Shown here: positions 1 through 5,925 of the stretch, one piece after another
How positions within the stretch are numbered: the stretch's first letter is position 1
Layout of the letters: each line of letters begins with the position of its first letter
Translations under genes and position numbers: made by a program
Source: JBDKTH01 sp964558295
GTDB lineage: Bacteria; Planctomycetota; Planctomycetia; Pirellulales; Thermoguttaceae
Length of the DNA stretch: 7,834 nucleotides
Assembly (NCBI GenBank): GCA_964558295.1
Contig: CAZLDQ010000241.1
Span: 1 to 7,834 of the forward strand
Reading direction: 5' to 3'
Notes under the pieces: model-generated
The model's input: only the letters and a program-made list of their open reading frames with translations
The model's database searches: none
What the model was told of the DNA's origin: nothing

Positions 1-207
1 ACCGTAGCGGTCGTACATCTCTCGCTTTTGCGGATCGTTCAGCACATCAAAGGCCGCCTGAATCCGCTGGAACTTCTTCTTCGCATCTTTGTCGTCAGGG
101 TTCCGGTCGGGATGATGCTTGCGGGCCAGTTCGCGGTAGGCCTTCTGGATCTCCGACTGCGACGCATTGCGGCTAACCCCTAAGACACTGTAATAATCCT
201 CAGCCAT
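1..207 (-). CDS. dnaJ: DnaJ-family co-chaperone, N-terminal J-domain (partial, runs off the left edge)
   Basis: Reading the minus strand from ATG at 207 gives 69 codons without a stop to the window edge, beginning MAEDYYSVLGVSRNASQ. This is a J-domain: helix I (DYYSVLGV), helix II (EIQKAYRELARKHH), the HPD tripeptide in HHPDRNP that stimulates the ATPase of DnaK/Hsp70, then helix III (AKKKFQRIQAAFDVLND) and the closing KREMYDRYG. The cytoplasmic role would be to deliver unfolded clients to DnaK. Only the J-domain is visible, so I cannot tell canonical DnaJ (Gly/Phe linker plus zinc-finger repeats) from a CbpA-type or other J-protein; the symbol is therefore tentative. The closest Shine-Dalgarno-like AAGGA (221-225, minus) lies 13 nt from the ATG, which is long. 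The gene is transcribed away from the rest of the window. Confidence 0.9.
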   Translation of the reverse strand, partial: MAEDYYSVLGVSRNASQSEIQKAYRELARKHHPDRNPDDKDAKKKFQRIQAAFDVLNDPQKREMYDRYG

Positions 208-513
208 TGCTTGCAGATAATCCTTCGAGTTTTCCGTCGTCTCGGAACATTGAACATTGTAAGACGTATTCGGCGGTGCTATCAAGCGGGGGATAACACC
301 AGCCGGGAGGACTGGCCGCCAAACCTTGATGGGTTTTGGCGAACAAAACCGGTAGTCGATTTTGCCGGAACCGCCACGGAGGACGTTCGCTACAGAGGAT
401 GTTCGTCCATCCCCAGCCACCCCTCTCGCAGGGTATCGCCCATCGTCCCCTCCCCTGGGTCATGCTACAGTTGAAATATCTTTTCCACCCCCCACCGGTT
501 ACAGGATTCTACG
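208..513. other. Divergent intergenic region between the dnaJ-like gene and the PHP-like gene
   Basis: These 306 bases separate two divergent genes. The left third holds the candidate minus-strand promoter and a perfect tandem 7-mer, GAACATT twice, at 245-258, which abuts and overlaps the -10 box. For the plus-strand gene I see only a modest AGGA (503-506) 7 nt before the ATG at 514, and no convincing -35/-10 pair. The open frames crossing the region have low-complexity Arg/Pro/Ser-rich translations and resemble nothing I know, so I treat it as non-coding. Confidence 0.6.
256..285 (-). promoter_or_regulatory. Candidate sigma70-type promoter of the dnaJ-like gene
   Basis: On the minus strand TTGATA (280-285) and TACAAT (256-261) are separated by 18 nt. 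Each box matches the housekeeping consensus at 5 of 6 positions. The pair lies about 50 nt upstream of the J-protein ATG, a normal distance. No CIRCE inverted repeat was seen nearby, so I see no sign of HrcA control. This is consensus matching only. Confidence 0.45.
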
Positions 514-2037
514 ATGCGATTCATCGTCCTGGTTCTCTTCGCCTTGACCCTCCTAGGAAGTTCTTTGCTCAATGAGGTCCGAGGGGGCAATGGGCAACTG
601 GTCCTGACGGTCGTCGATAAAGACACGCACCAACCGATTCCTTGCCGGATGCATCTGAAGACGGCCAACGGCAAACCCCGCAAGGCGGACAAGATGCCTT
701 TCTGGCACGACCACTTCGTCTTCCCCGGTCAAATCACCCTCCGGCTCCCCACGGGTGACTATTCCTTCGACCTGGAACGCGGCCCGGAATATGTCACCTG
801 CAGCGGCCATTTTACCATCGACAATTTCGCCGACGATAGCAAACAGATCGAGTTGCGACGCTGTGTTGACATGGCCAAACAGGGCTGGTGGTCAGGTGAT
901 CTGGAGGTCCACCGGCCGGCCACCGACATGGAGTTACTCATGCAGGCGGACGACGTCCATATCGTCCCCCTGCTCACCTGGTGGAACGACGAGATGCGTT
1001 CCAAAGGCAAGGTGGACAAGGAGCCGTTGGTCCAGTTCGATCGCAACCGTTATTATCAACGGACCTCGGGCGGCCACGCGCGCGCCGGCGGTACGCTCCT
1101 CTATTTCAACCTGCCGGAGCCGCTCCTGCTGATCGGAGCCTCGCCCGAATATCCGGCTCCCGCGAAGTTCATTCAGCAAGCCCGGCAGCACGAAGGGGTC
1201 TGGATCGACCTGAGCAAGCCCTATTGGTGGGACTTGCCGACCTTGGTGGCCAACGGTCAGATCGACTCGATCCAGATTGCTCACAGCAACCTCGGACGCG
1301 GCAAGGCCATTTCCGACGAAGCCGGAGGCAAGCCCCACGACAAGGTGTTGTTTCCCGGGGCCTGGGGCAACGCCCTGTGGTCGCAGCAGATCTACTTCCA
1401 CCTGCTCAACTGCGGCCTGCGCATCCCGCCCACCGCCGGCAGTGGCTCCGGCGTCGCGCCGAATCCGGTCGGCTACAATCGCGTTTATGTACACGTGGAC
1501 GGCGAGTTGACCTACGAGAAATGGTGGGAAAACCTGCGAGCCGGACAAGTGACGATCACCAATGGCCCGCTATTGCAACCTCGCGTTCACGGCGAGTTGC
1601 CCGGCCACACCTTCCGTGGCGAAAAGGGGGAAACCCTGGAGATGGAAATCGGCCTGACTCTCTCGACCCGGGAACCGATCAGCTATCTCGAACTGATCCA
1701 GAACGGTAAGGTGGTGCACTCGATCCGCTTTGCCGACTATGCCAAAAGCGGACGGTTGCCCAAGCTCTCCTTCAACCAAAGCGGCTGGTTTCTCGTGCGC
1801 GCGGTGACCGACCTCCAGTCGACTTACCGCTTCGCCATGACCGGCCCGTACTTCGTCGAGTTCGACTACAAACCACGAATCAGCAAGCAGTCGGCCCAGT
1901 TCTTCCTTGATTGGGTCTACGAGCGTGCCCGGCAAATCAAACTCGACAACGCTGATCAACGTCACGAAGTCCTGGAACCCCACCGCAAAGCACGCGACTT
2001 CTGGCAAGACCTCCTCTCCCGGGCCAATGCTGAGTAG
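514..2037 (+). CDS. Exported CehA/McbA-like (PHP-type) metallohydrolase family protein with altered metal motif
   Basis: 507 aa. Residues 1-24 form a signal peptide (MRFIVLVLFALTLLGSSLL core), so the protein is probably exported. Residues 27-115 look like a small beta-sandwich of the carboxypeptidase-regulatory type (VLTVVDKDTHQPIPCRMHL, then LRLPTGDYSF). From about 120 the sequence follows the PHP-like CehA pattern: WWSGDLEVHRP (126-135), ADDVHIVPLLTWWN (145-158), a late IQIAHSNLG (H257), and a closing VYVHVDGELTYEKWWENLRAGQVTITNGP (325-352). The C-terminal 150 residues are predicted beta strands followed by a charged helical tail. CehA-like enzymes are metal-dependent hydrolases (CehA and McbA act on carbaryl), but the real substrate here cannot be inferred. 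The usual GDLHxH reads GDLEVH, so the first metal ligand is Glu131 rather than His. AGGA lies 7 nt upstream of the ATG. The gene stands alone. The family call is good at the fold level; catalytic activity is uncertain. Confidence 0.72.
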   Translation: MRFIVLVLFALTLLGSSLLNEVRGGNGQLVLTVVDKDTHQPIPCRMHLKTANGKPRKADKMPFWHDHFVFPGQITLRLPTGDYSFDLERGPEYVTCSGHFTIDNFADDSKQIELRRCVDMAKQGWWSGDLEVHRPATDMELLMQADDVHIVPLLTWWNDEMRSKGKVDKEPLVQFDRNRYYQRTSGGHARAGGTLLYFNLPEPLLLIGASPEYPAPAKFIQQARQHEGVWIDLSKPYWWDLPTLVANGQIDSIQIAHSNLGRGKAISDEAGGKPHDKVLFPGAWGNALWSQQIYFHLLNCGLRIPPTAGSGSGVAPNPVGYNRVYVHVDGELTYEKWWENLRAGQVTITNGPLLQPRVHGELPGHTFRGEKGETLEMEIGLTLSTREPISYLELIQNGKVVHSIRFADYAKSGRLPKLSFNQSGWFLVRAVTDLQSTYRFAMTGPYFVEFDYKPRISKQSAQFFLDWVYERARQIKLDNADQRHEVLEPHRKARDFWQDLLSRANAE

Positions 2038-2342
2038 GGGCAGGAATTCATCGGCACTGAGCGCGGGCGCAGGCAGTGGGTAGCGGTCAGGTCTCGAAAA
2101 AAATCGTCGCGCAAAAAACCTGCCCCCTGAACCCCAACGCCCGTCGATCGGCGGAGAGCCTGGCGGAGACTTTTACTTTGTTCGAGGGGTGTGACATAAG
2201 CCCCCCCTGCTTGTGGTCCACAACCTGCTGTCCTGCGGATGCGGGAGAGTAGAGCTGGGCAAGAGCCCCAAAAAACGGGCAGGCAAGACGCTCGCATCGT
2301 GACCGCTTTCTGAAAGTAGGCAAACACGGTACATTGTTCCGC
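2038..2342. other. Intergenic region with small dyads and A-tracts, no gene seen
   Basis: These 305 bases hold no convincing gene on either strand. Visible structure: CACTG/CAGTG arms (2055-2059 and 2074-2078); CAGGT/ACCTG arms (2088-2092 and 2118-2122) enclosing an A7 and an A6 tract; and a perfect 6-bp inverted repeat with a single central base, TTGTGG-T-CCACAA (2211-2223), shaped more like a protein-binding dyad than an RNA hairpin. CTTTCTGAAAG near 2306-2316 is another short palindrome. None has a downstream T run on the plus strand, so none is a standard terminator for the upstream gene. Confidence 0.5.
2211..2223. repeat. 13-bp dyad (TTGTGG-T-CCACAA), possible operator half-site pair
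   Basis: A perfect 6-bp inverted repeat with one central base, about 120 bp upstream of the alpha/beta hydrolase start. As RNA it could form only a short stem with a 3-nt loop, so a protein-binding role is more natural than termination. There is no direct evidence of function. Confidence 0.25.
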
Positions 2343-3224
2343 ATGGACGATTGGCAAACACTCTACCCGTTCAAGTCGCATCGACTCACCATCGGCGGGC
2401 ATGGTTACCACTACCTTGACGAGGGGCGAGGTCCGGCACTCCTTTTGGTGCACGGGAACCCGACCTGGTCGTTCTACTGGCGAGAACTGGTCCTGGCCCT
2501 GCGCCCGCACTATCGGCTGATCGTCCCCGACCATATCGGCTGCGGACTGTCCGATAAACCCGACCGGAAAAGCTATTCCTACCGTCTGGCACAGCGCATC
2601 GACGATCTGCGGACCCTGATTGACAAGCTGGACCTGCGCAAGATTACCCTGCTGGCGCACGACTGGGGTGGGGCGATCGGCATGGGAGCTGCCGTGGCCG
2701 CTCCAGATCGTTTTGCCCGTTTCGTGCTGTTCAACACGGGCGCCTTTCGCTCAACCCGATGCCCCTGGCGAATCCGCGTCTGCCGTACGCCCTTATTGGG
2801 ACGGTTGGGGGTCCAAGGGCTGAACCTGTTCGCCCGGGCCGCCCTGGTGATGGCCTCTGCAAAGCACGAGCGGATGACCCCGGCGGTACGGGCGGGACTT
2901 TTGGCGCCCTACGATTCGTGGTCTCATCGGCTGGCTGTCCAGCAATTTGTCCTGGACATCCCCCTCCATCCGAATCATCCGAGCTATCCCGTCTTGCAAC
3001 GCATCGAGGCCGGACTGTCGCAGTTCCGTCACCACCCAATTTGCTTGATTTGGGGCATGCGCGACTGGTGTTTCACGCCGCACTTCCTTGAACGTTTTGT
3101 CGAGTTTTTCCCCGATGCGGAGGTCCACCGTCTGGCCGATGCCGGCCATTATGTGATCGAAGACGCCTACGAACGAATCGTGCCCCTGGTGGAAGAATTC
3201 CTTGCCAAACCCCTGGGTGGATGA
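2343..3224 (+). CDS. Alpha/beta hydrolase, haloalkane dehalogenase-III / OleB-like (beta-lactone decarboxylase-type)
   Basis: 293 aa from ATG 2343; an in-frame TTG at 2334 would add three residues, and neither start has a clear Shine-Dalgarno. The protein is cytoplasmic with no signal peptide. Landmarks: YHYLDEG, then HGNPTWS (oxyanion hole and halide-binding Asn39 position), PDHIGCGLSDKP, and HDWGG with nucleophile Asp107 followed by Trp108. The acid Asp241 lies after strand 7 in IWGMRDWCFTP, and the base is His269 in ADAGHYVIEDA. The Asp nucleophile excludes ordinary serine esterases and fits haloalkane dehalogenases or OleB. The PDHIGCGLSDKP stretch and the acid after strand 7 favour the HLD-III/OleB group. 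OleB decarboxylates a beta-lactone to a cis-olefin, the last step of long-chain olefin synthesis after OleA, OleD and OleC. None of these partners lies in this window, so the reaction is inferred from family only. A dehalogenase or epoxide hydrolase-like role remains possible. Confidence 0.8.
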   Translation: MDDWQTLYPFKSHRLTIGGHGYHYLDEGRGPALLLVHGNPTWSFYWRELVLALRPHYRLIVPDHIGCGLSDKPDRKSYSYRLAQRIDDLRTLIDKLDLRKITLLAHDWGGAIGMGAAVAAPDRFARFVLFNTGAFRSTRCPWRIRVCRTPLLGRLGVQGLNLFARAALVMASAKHERMTPAVRAGLLAPYDSWSHRLAVQQFVLDIPLHPNHPSYPVLQRIEAGLSQFRHHPICLIWGMRDWCFTPHFLERFVEFFPDAEVHRLADAGHYVIEDAYERIVPLVEEFLAKPLGG

Positions 3225-3335
3225 GCCGTGTGCAACGCCACGCCCCCCGCTGCTGGTTGAAGAAGGAAAGATCCCCCCAAATCCAGGACTCTCCCACTCA
3301 CACTCCGCCATAGAATTAGGACAGCGTGAGGACCT

Positions 3336-3362
3336 GAACGACGGCAGGGAGACCGTTCGTTC
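3336..3362 (+). other. Stem-loop in the leader of the lipoprotein gene
   Basis: GAACG-ACGG (3336-3344) pairs with CCGT-t-CGTTC (3353-3362): nine base pairs with one bulged T and an 8-nt loop. It lies 57 nt upstream of the ATG at 3420. There is no T run after it, so it is not a typical terminator. It could be a leader hairpin or an operator dyad, or it may be chance. Confidence 0.3.
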
Positions 3363-3407
3363 CTTCGCAGGGATTTTTGGCGACAACAGCCCCCCTTTCA
3401 GGGCCAC

Positions 3408-3412
3408 GGAGG
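3408..3412 (+). promoter_or_regulatory. Strong ribosome binding site (GGAGG) for the lipoprotein gene
   Basis: GGAGG ends 7 nt before the ATG at 3420, the clearest plus-strand ribosome binding site in the window. It fixes that start. Confidence 0.75.
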
Positions 3413-3419
3413 TTGTCCG

Positions 3420-4400
3420 ATGAACACACGAACGGTTGGCCGGTGTTCAGTTCTCGTTCTGCTTCTCTTTTCGGCGGCTGCCTGTGCGGAAAAACGGGAT
3501 TCCTCGGCGACGGAACAAATGAAGCAAGCGCCAAGCTTGGTTGCTCCCCAGCTGGCCGAGCCCAAGAAGCCGGCAGAAGAGGGCAAGCCGGCGGAAATGG
3601 CCAAGCCGGCAGCCACAGCGGAGAACGCGTCCACGTCTGACAATGTAAGCCGCCAGGAATTCAACGACGCGTTGTCACGCATCGAGCAACGGCTGGAGGC
3701 CCTCTCCCAGTCGTTCGCTACGTTCAGCCCTCAAACGCGAGAAACCCAAAAGCCTGTCGACAACCTGCAACCGCCCCCGGCTGAGAAGCCCACCAATGCG
3801 GTGTCCGACAAGTCGGCGGATCAAGCGGGAACGACCAACCTGGGCAGCCCGACCCAATCCGAGTTCAACGCCCTGCGGGATCGCGTCTACGACCAGGAGG
3901 TGATTCTCGCCAATATCGCCAAGCGAATCTCCCAACCCAACGGCCCGGAGCGTTATATCGTTGATATCCGCGGCAACCTACAGAGCCCGACGTTCCGCAA
4001 CGAACTCTCCGATGCCGTCAACGAGGTGCTTCCCCGCGAAGGAAAGCTGCACATCCATAACCGGATGAGCACAACGCAAACCCTGACGGTCAATCGCAAA
4101 GACTATCAGATCGCTCCGGGCGACCGCCTGGTGGTGACCGTCCCGGTCGGCACGGTGACCACGGAGCTTGTCGGGTTCGAAGCGCCGAGAAACTGGACGA
4201 TCGGCGCGCCGACCTTCGAAGAACGAATCGTGATCGGCCCGCGTGAAGAACGCCGCGTCCTGTATCAACCGGCCGAGAGCGTCTACAGTCCCACCATTAC
4301 CGACGGCGCCGTGACGGCTTCTGCACTCAGCACCGGACCGGTGGAAACGCCCGTCTATATCAATGGCACAAGTACCTGCTCGTGTTCCACGGGATGGTGA
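3420..4400 (+). CDS. Probable exported lipoprotein of unknown function with tandem KPA repeats and helical segments
   Basis: 326 aa; I do not recognise the family. Residues 1-22 form a signal peptide (VLVLLLFSAAAC) with Cys22 in a lipobox-like context. Ala at -3 is suboptimal, so signal peptidase I cleavage is also possible. Residues 23-75 are a low-complexity linker containing three tandem hexapeptides, KPAEEG, KPAEMA and KPAATA (50-67). Residues 77-100 (SRQEFNDALSRIEQRLEAL) and 147-170 (SEFNALRDRVYDQEVILANI) are two similar predicted helices, likely coiled coil, joined by a Pro-rich linker. Residues about 178-285 look like a beta-rich domain with IHNRMSTTQTLTVNRKDYQ, then IAPGDRLVVTVPVGTV, a PEGA- or Ig-like strand pattern ending in NWTIGAP. 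The tail carries TCSCS (319-323). The likely location is the periplasm or cell envelope, anchored at the N terminus, with the linker spanning out to the beta domain. The gene converges on the peptidase gene with only 43 bp between stops. Confidence 0.8.
   Translation: MNTRTVGRCSVLVLLLFSAAACAEKRDSSATEQMKQAPSLVAPQLAEPKKPAEEGKPAEMAKPAATAENASTSDNVSRQEFNDALSRIEQRLEALSQSFATFSPQTRETQKPVDNLQPPPAEKPTNAVSDKSADQAGTTNLGSPTQSEFNALRDRVYDQEVILANIAKRISQPNGPERYIVDIRGNLQSPTFRNELSDAVNEVLPREGKLHIHNRMSTTQTLTVNRKDYQIAPGDRLVVTVPVGTVTTELVGFEAPRNWTIGAPTFEERIVIGPREERRVLYQPAESVYSPTITDGAVTASALSTGPVETPVYINGTSTCSCSTGW
3567..3620 (+). repeat. Three tandem 18-bp units inside the lipoprotein gene (KPAxxx repeats)
   Basis: AAGCCGGC recurs at 3567, 3585 and 3603, an exact 18-nt period, encoding KPAEEG-KPAEMA-KPAATA. 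Each unit carries the palindrome GCCGGC. Unit number could vary by slippage or recombination without breaking the frame. Confidence 0.7.
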
Positions 4401-4443
4401 ATCAAGTTCTGTCCAGGAGCGGCAAAGAAGCGTCATCCACCTT

Positions 4444-5205
4444 TCAGCGGCGTGCGGAAACCTGGCCGAGCGGCATCCGCTGCAATACCCATCGCTGCCA
4501 GGCGGCTTGGAGATCGGCGACGGAACGAAACCCATAGTGGTCCTGGATGGCCCGATCCCACCCGACTTCTCTTCCTGCTGTGGCAAAACGGAAGAGGGTC
4601 GGCCGATCGCCGCAGGTGAGTAAGAACTCAGTGACCGAGGAGGCTGCGCTATAGGCCGCTTCGTCGTTGACGTTGATCTCCTTCGCGGCAAAGAGTGTCT
4701 GCAGAGGCGGCCACGTCCCTGCCTGGGCGAATTGTTCCACGACCTGCCGACGCAACGCCACACGCTGCGGATCATCCTTGGCGCCGGCGATCCCTTCGTC
4801 GGTCCAGGCCGGCAGAAGACCGGGGAACCGCGTGGCCAAGACGGCATGAACCATCTCGTGATGCAAGGTGCTGCCCAGGGCTCGCTGCCGGCTGGTGATC
4901 AACCAGATCCGATGGAATTTCCGCTGGGGACTATCCATCGTCAAGATCAAGCCCGTGTCTTCTGTCGCAGAGAACTGGACGTGAATCGCCACCGGCCCCG
5001 CACCGTCTGGCAATTCCTCGCCGAGCCACTCCAACGCCACCTGACGGCGAAACTCCTCGGCCTTGGCCAACACGGCCTCGGCCGTCACCTGATCAGGGGC
5101 CAAGACGTTACCGTTCACACTCTGGGCAAACCCAGCTCCCTGCGCCGCCGACGCGAGGGCCAGACTGCCAAGCCATACCCCCAGACAAATCCCTTTCACC
5201 TTCAC
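4444..5205 (-). CDS. Exported gluzincin-type zinc peptidase (peptidase MA-like), HExxH...E
   Basis: 253 aa when started at GTG 5205. An upstream in-frame ATG at 5367 would give 307 aa, but the extra 54 residues do not resemble a leader, whereas the GTG has GGAGG 7 nt upstream and immediately yields a signal peptide (MKVKGICLGVWLGSLALASAAQG). The mature part carries HHEMVHAVLATRF, in which His116, Glu117 and His120 form the HExxH zinc and catalytic motif. Then PAWTDEGIAG follows with Glu137 as the probable third zinc ligand 17 residues later, the gluzincin arrangement of peptidase MA-like proteins. The C-terminal part has helices ending LQAAWQRWVLQRM, a pattern common at the end of this family. 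The likely role is an envelope or secreted metalloprotease of unknown substrate. The core is short and no other domain is seen. It is convergent with the lipoprotein gene and divergent from the pterin synthase gene. Confidence 0.82.
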   Translation of the reverse strand: MKVKGICLGVWLGSLALASAAQGAGFAQSVNGNVLAPDQVTAEAVLAKAEEFRRQVALEWLGEELPDGAGPVAIHVQFSATEDTGLILTMDSPQRKFHRIWLITSRQRALGSTLHHEMVHAVLATRFPGLLPAWTDEGIAGAKDDPQRVALRRQVVEQFAQAGTWPPLQTLFAAKEINVNDEAAYSAASSVTEFLLTCGDRPTLFRFATAGREVGWDRAIQDHYGFRSVADLQAAWQRWVLQRMPLGQVSARR

Positions 5206-5212
5206 CGTAAGC

Positions 5213-5217
5213 CCTCC
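5213..5217 (-). promoter_or_regulatory. Ribosome binding site (GGAGG) that selects the GTG start of the peptidase
   Basis: On the minus strand GGAGG lies 7 nt before GTG 5205-5203. It supports this start over the upstream ATG at 5367. Confidence 0.75.
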
Positions 5218-5303
5218 CTGGACACTCTGAGCCAGCCCCCGCCGGTCTGACCTGTTACGAAAAACGGGGAGAAACGAGTCTAACACGCCCCTGCCGGATA
5301 CAA

Positions 5304-5326
5304 AAGTCCAAACCTGATCAGGACTT
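5304..5326. repeat. Overlapping palindromes between the peptidase and pterin synthase genes
   Basis: AAGTCC (5304-5309) and GGACTT (5321-5326) form a perfect 6-bp inverted repeat. The 10-bp palindrome CCTGATCAGG (5313-5322) overlaps it. The site sits in the 219-bp divergent spacer, about 100 bp from either start, a position suited to an operator. Part of it (TCAGGACTTACGC, 5318-5330) reminds me of inverted-repeat ends of some insertion sequences or MITEs; I see no second copy or transposase here. Confidence 0.35.
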
Positions 5327-5424
5327 ACGCTAGCATTGCATGCCCTACGGGCTGGATCAACTCGCATCGAAGGACTACACTACAATGACAACTCCATCCA
5401 CCATCCATCATTCCCCCTCGTCCC

Positions 5425-5925
5425 ATGGAACGCTATCACGTTCGAGTCTCGAGCGACGATCTGTTCTTCAGTGCAGCCCATTTCATCACATTCCGTGGCG
5501 GTGAGTGCGAACGGCTGCATGGTCATGATTTTCGTGTTGCAGCAGAGCTCGAGGGACGGTTGGATGAGAACCAGTACGTCGTCGACTTTCTCGCCCTGCG
5601 CGACACCCTCAAGGCGATCCTCGCCGAGAACCTCGATCACCGCGTGCTATTGCCCACCGGACATCCGCTGATCCGTATAGTCAGCCGCGACCGAGAGGTT
5701 GAGGTCACGTTCGCCGACCGTCGCTGGGTGTTTCCCCGAGGGGATTGTGTCCAGCTCCCCATTTCCAACACCACGACCGAGTTGCTGGCCCGCTATATCG
5801 GCACCGAATTGCTAACCCGCCTCCTCAAACCGTCCGGTGCGTCACCGGTCCGCATGCGGATTGAAGTGGAGGAATCCTATGGACAATCTGCGTGTTACGA
5901 GCGGGACGATTTCCACTCGACCTGA
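5425..5925 (+). CDS. 6-pyruvoyl-tetrahydropterin synthase / 6-carboxytetrahydropterin synthase (QueD) family enzyme
   Basis: 166 aa, cytoplasmic. Family landmarks are all present: FFSAAHF with zinc ligand His19; CERLHGHDF with catalytic Cys28 and zinc ligands His32 and His34; VVDFLALRDTLKAI; LDHRVL with the Asp71-His72 relay; PISNTTTELLARYI; and VEVEESYGQSACY with the substrate-binding Glu (149 or 150). Members convert dihydroneopterin triphosphate to 6-pyruvoyl- or 6-carboxy-tetrahydropterin, the latter for queuosine and other 7-deazapurines; some paralogues serve other pterins. The protein is longer than the about 120-aa QueD type because of a stretch at roughly 80-110 (IVSRDREVEVTFADRRWVFPRGDC). 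No queC, queE, queF or folE lies in the window, so the pathway cannot be fixed and I give no symbol. No clear Shine-Dalgarno precedes ATG 5425; a TACAAT at 5381-5386 could be its -10 box, but no good -35 was seen. Confidence 0.9.
   Translation: MERYHVRVSSDDLFFSAAHFITFRGGECERLHGHDFRVAAELEGRLDENQYVVDFLALRDTLKAILAENLDHRVLLPTGHPLIRIVSRDREVEVTFADRRWVFPRGDCVQLPISNTTTELLARYIGTELLTRLLKPSGASPVRMRIEVEESYGQSACYERDDFHST

Noticed and set aside
934..1548. Long minus-strand open frame (204 aa) opposite the PHP-like gene
   Set aside because: It lies fully opposite a gene with clear motifs and signal peptide; its translation is low-complexity and typical of antisense frames in GC-rich DNA.
2055..2078. CACTG/CAGTG hairpin after the PHP-like gene as a terminator
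   Set aside because: Only five base pairs, a 14-nt loop and no T run on the plus strand.
1962..2660. Minus-strand open frame of 232 aa spanning the 2038-2342 spacer
   Set aside because: It overlaps the ends of two well-supported plus-strand genes and shows no recognisable domain, leader or ribosome binding site.
4401..4443. Bidirectional terminator in the 43-bp convergent gap
   Set aside because: No GC-rich stem with T or A tracts is visible in this short gap.
3978..4847. Minus-strand 289-aa open frame across the convergent gene ends
   Set aside because: It overlaps the HExxH peptidase in another frame and the lipoprotein on the opposite strand; the Arg/Ser/Pro-rich translation looks like a shadow frame.
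5342..5352. GCCC-TAC-GGGC hairpin upstream of the pterin synthase gene
   Set aside because: Four base pairs only; expected by chance in GC-rich sequence and with no T run.
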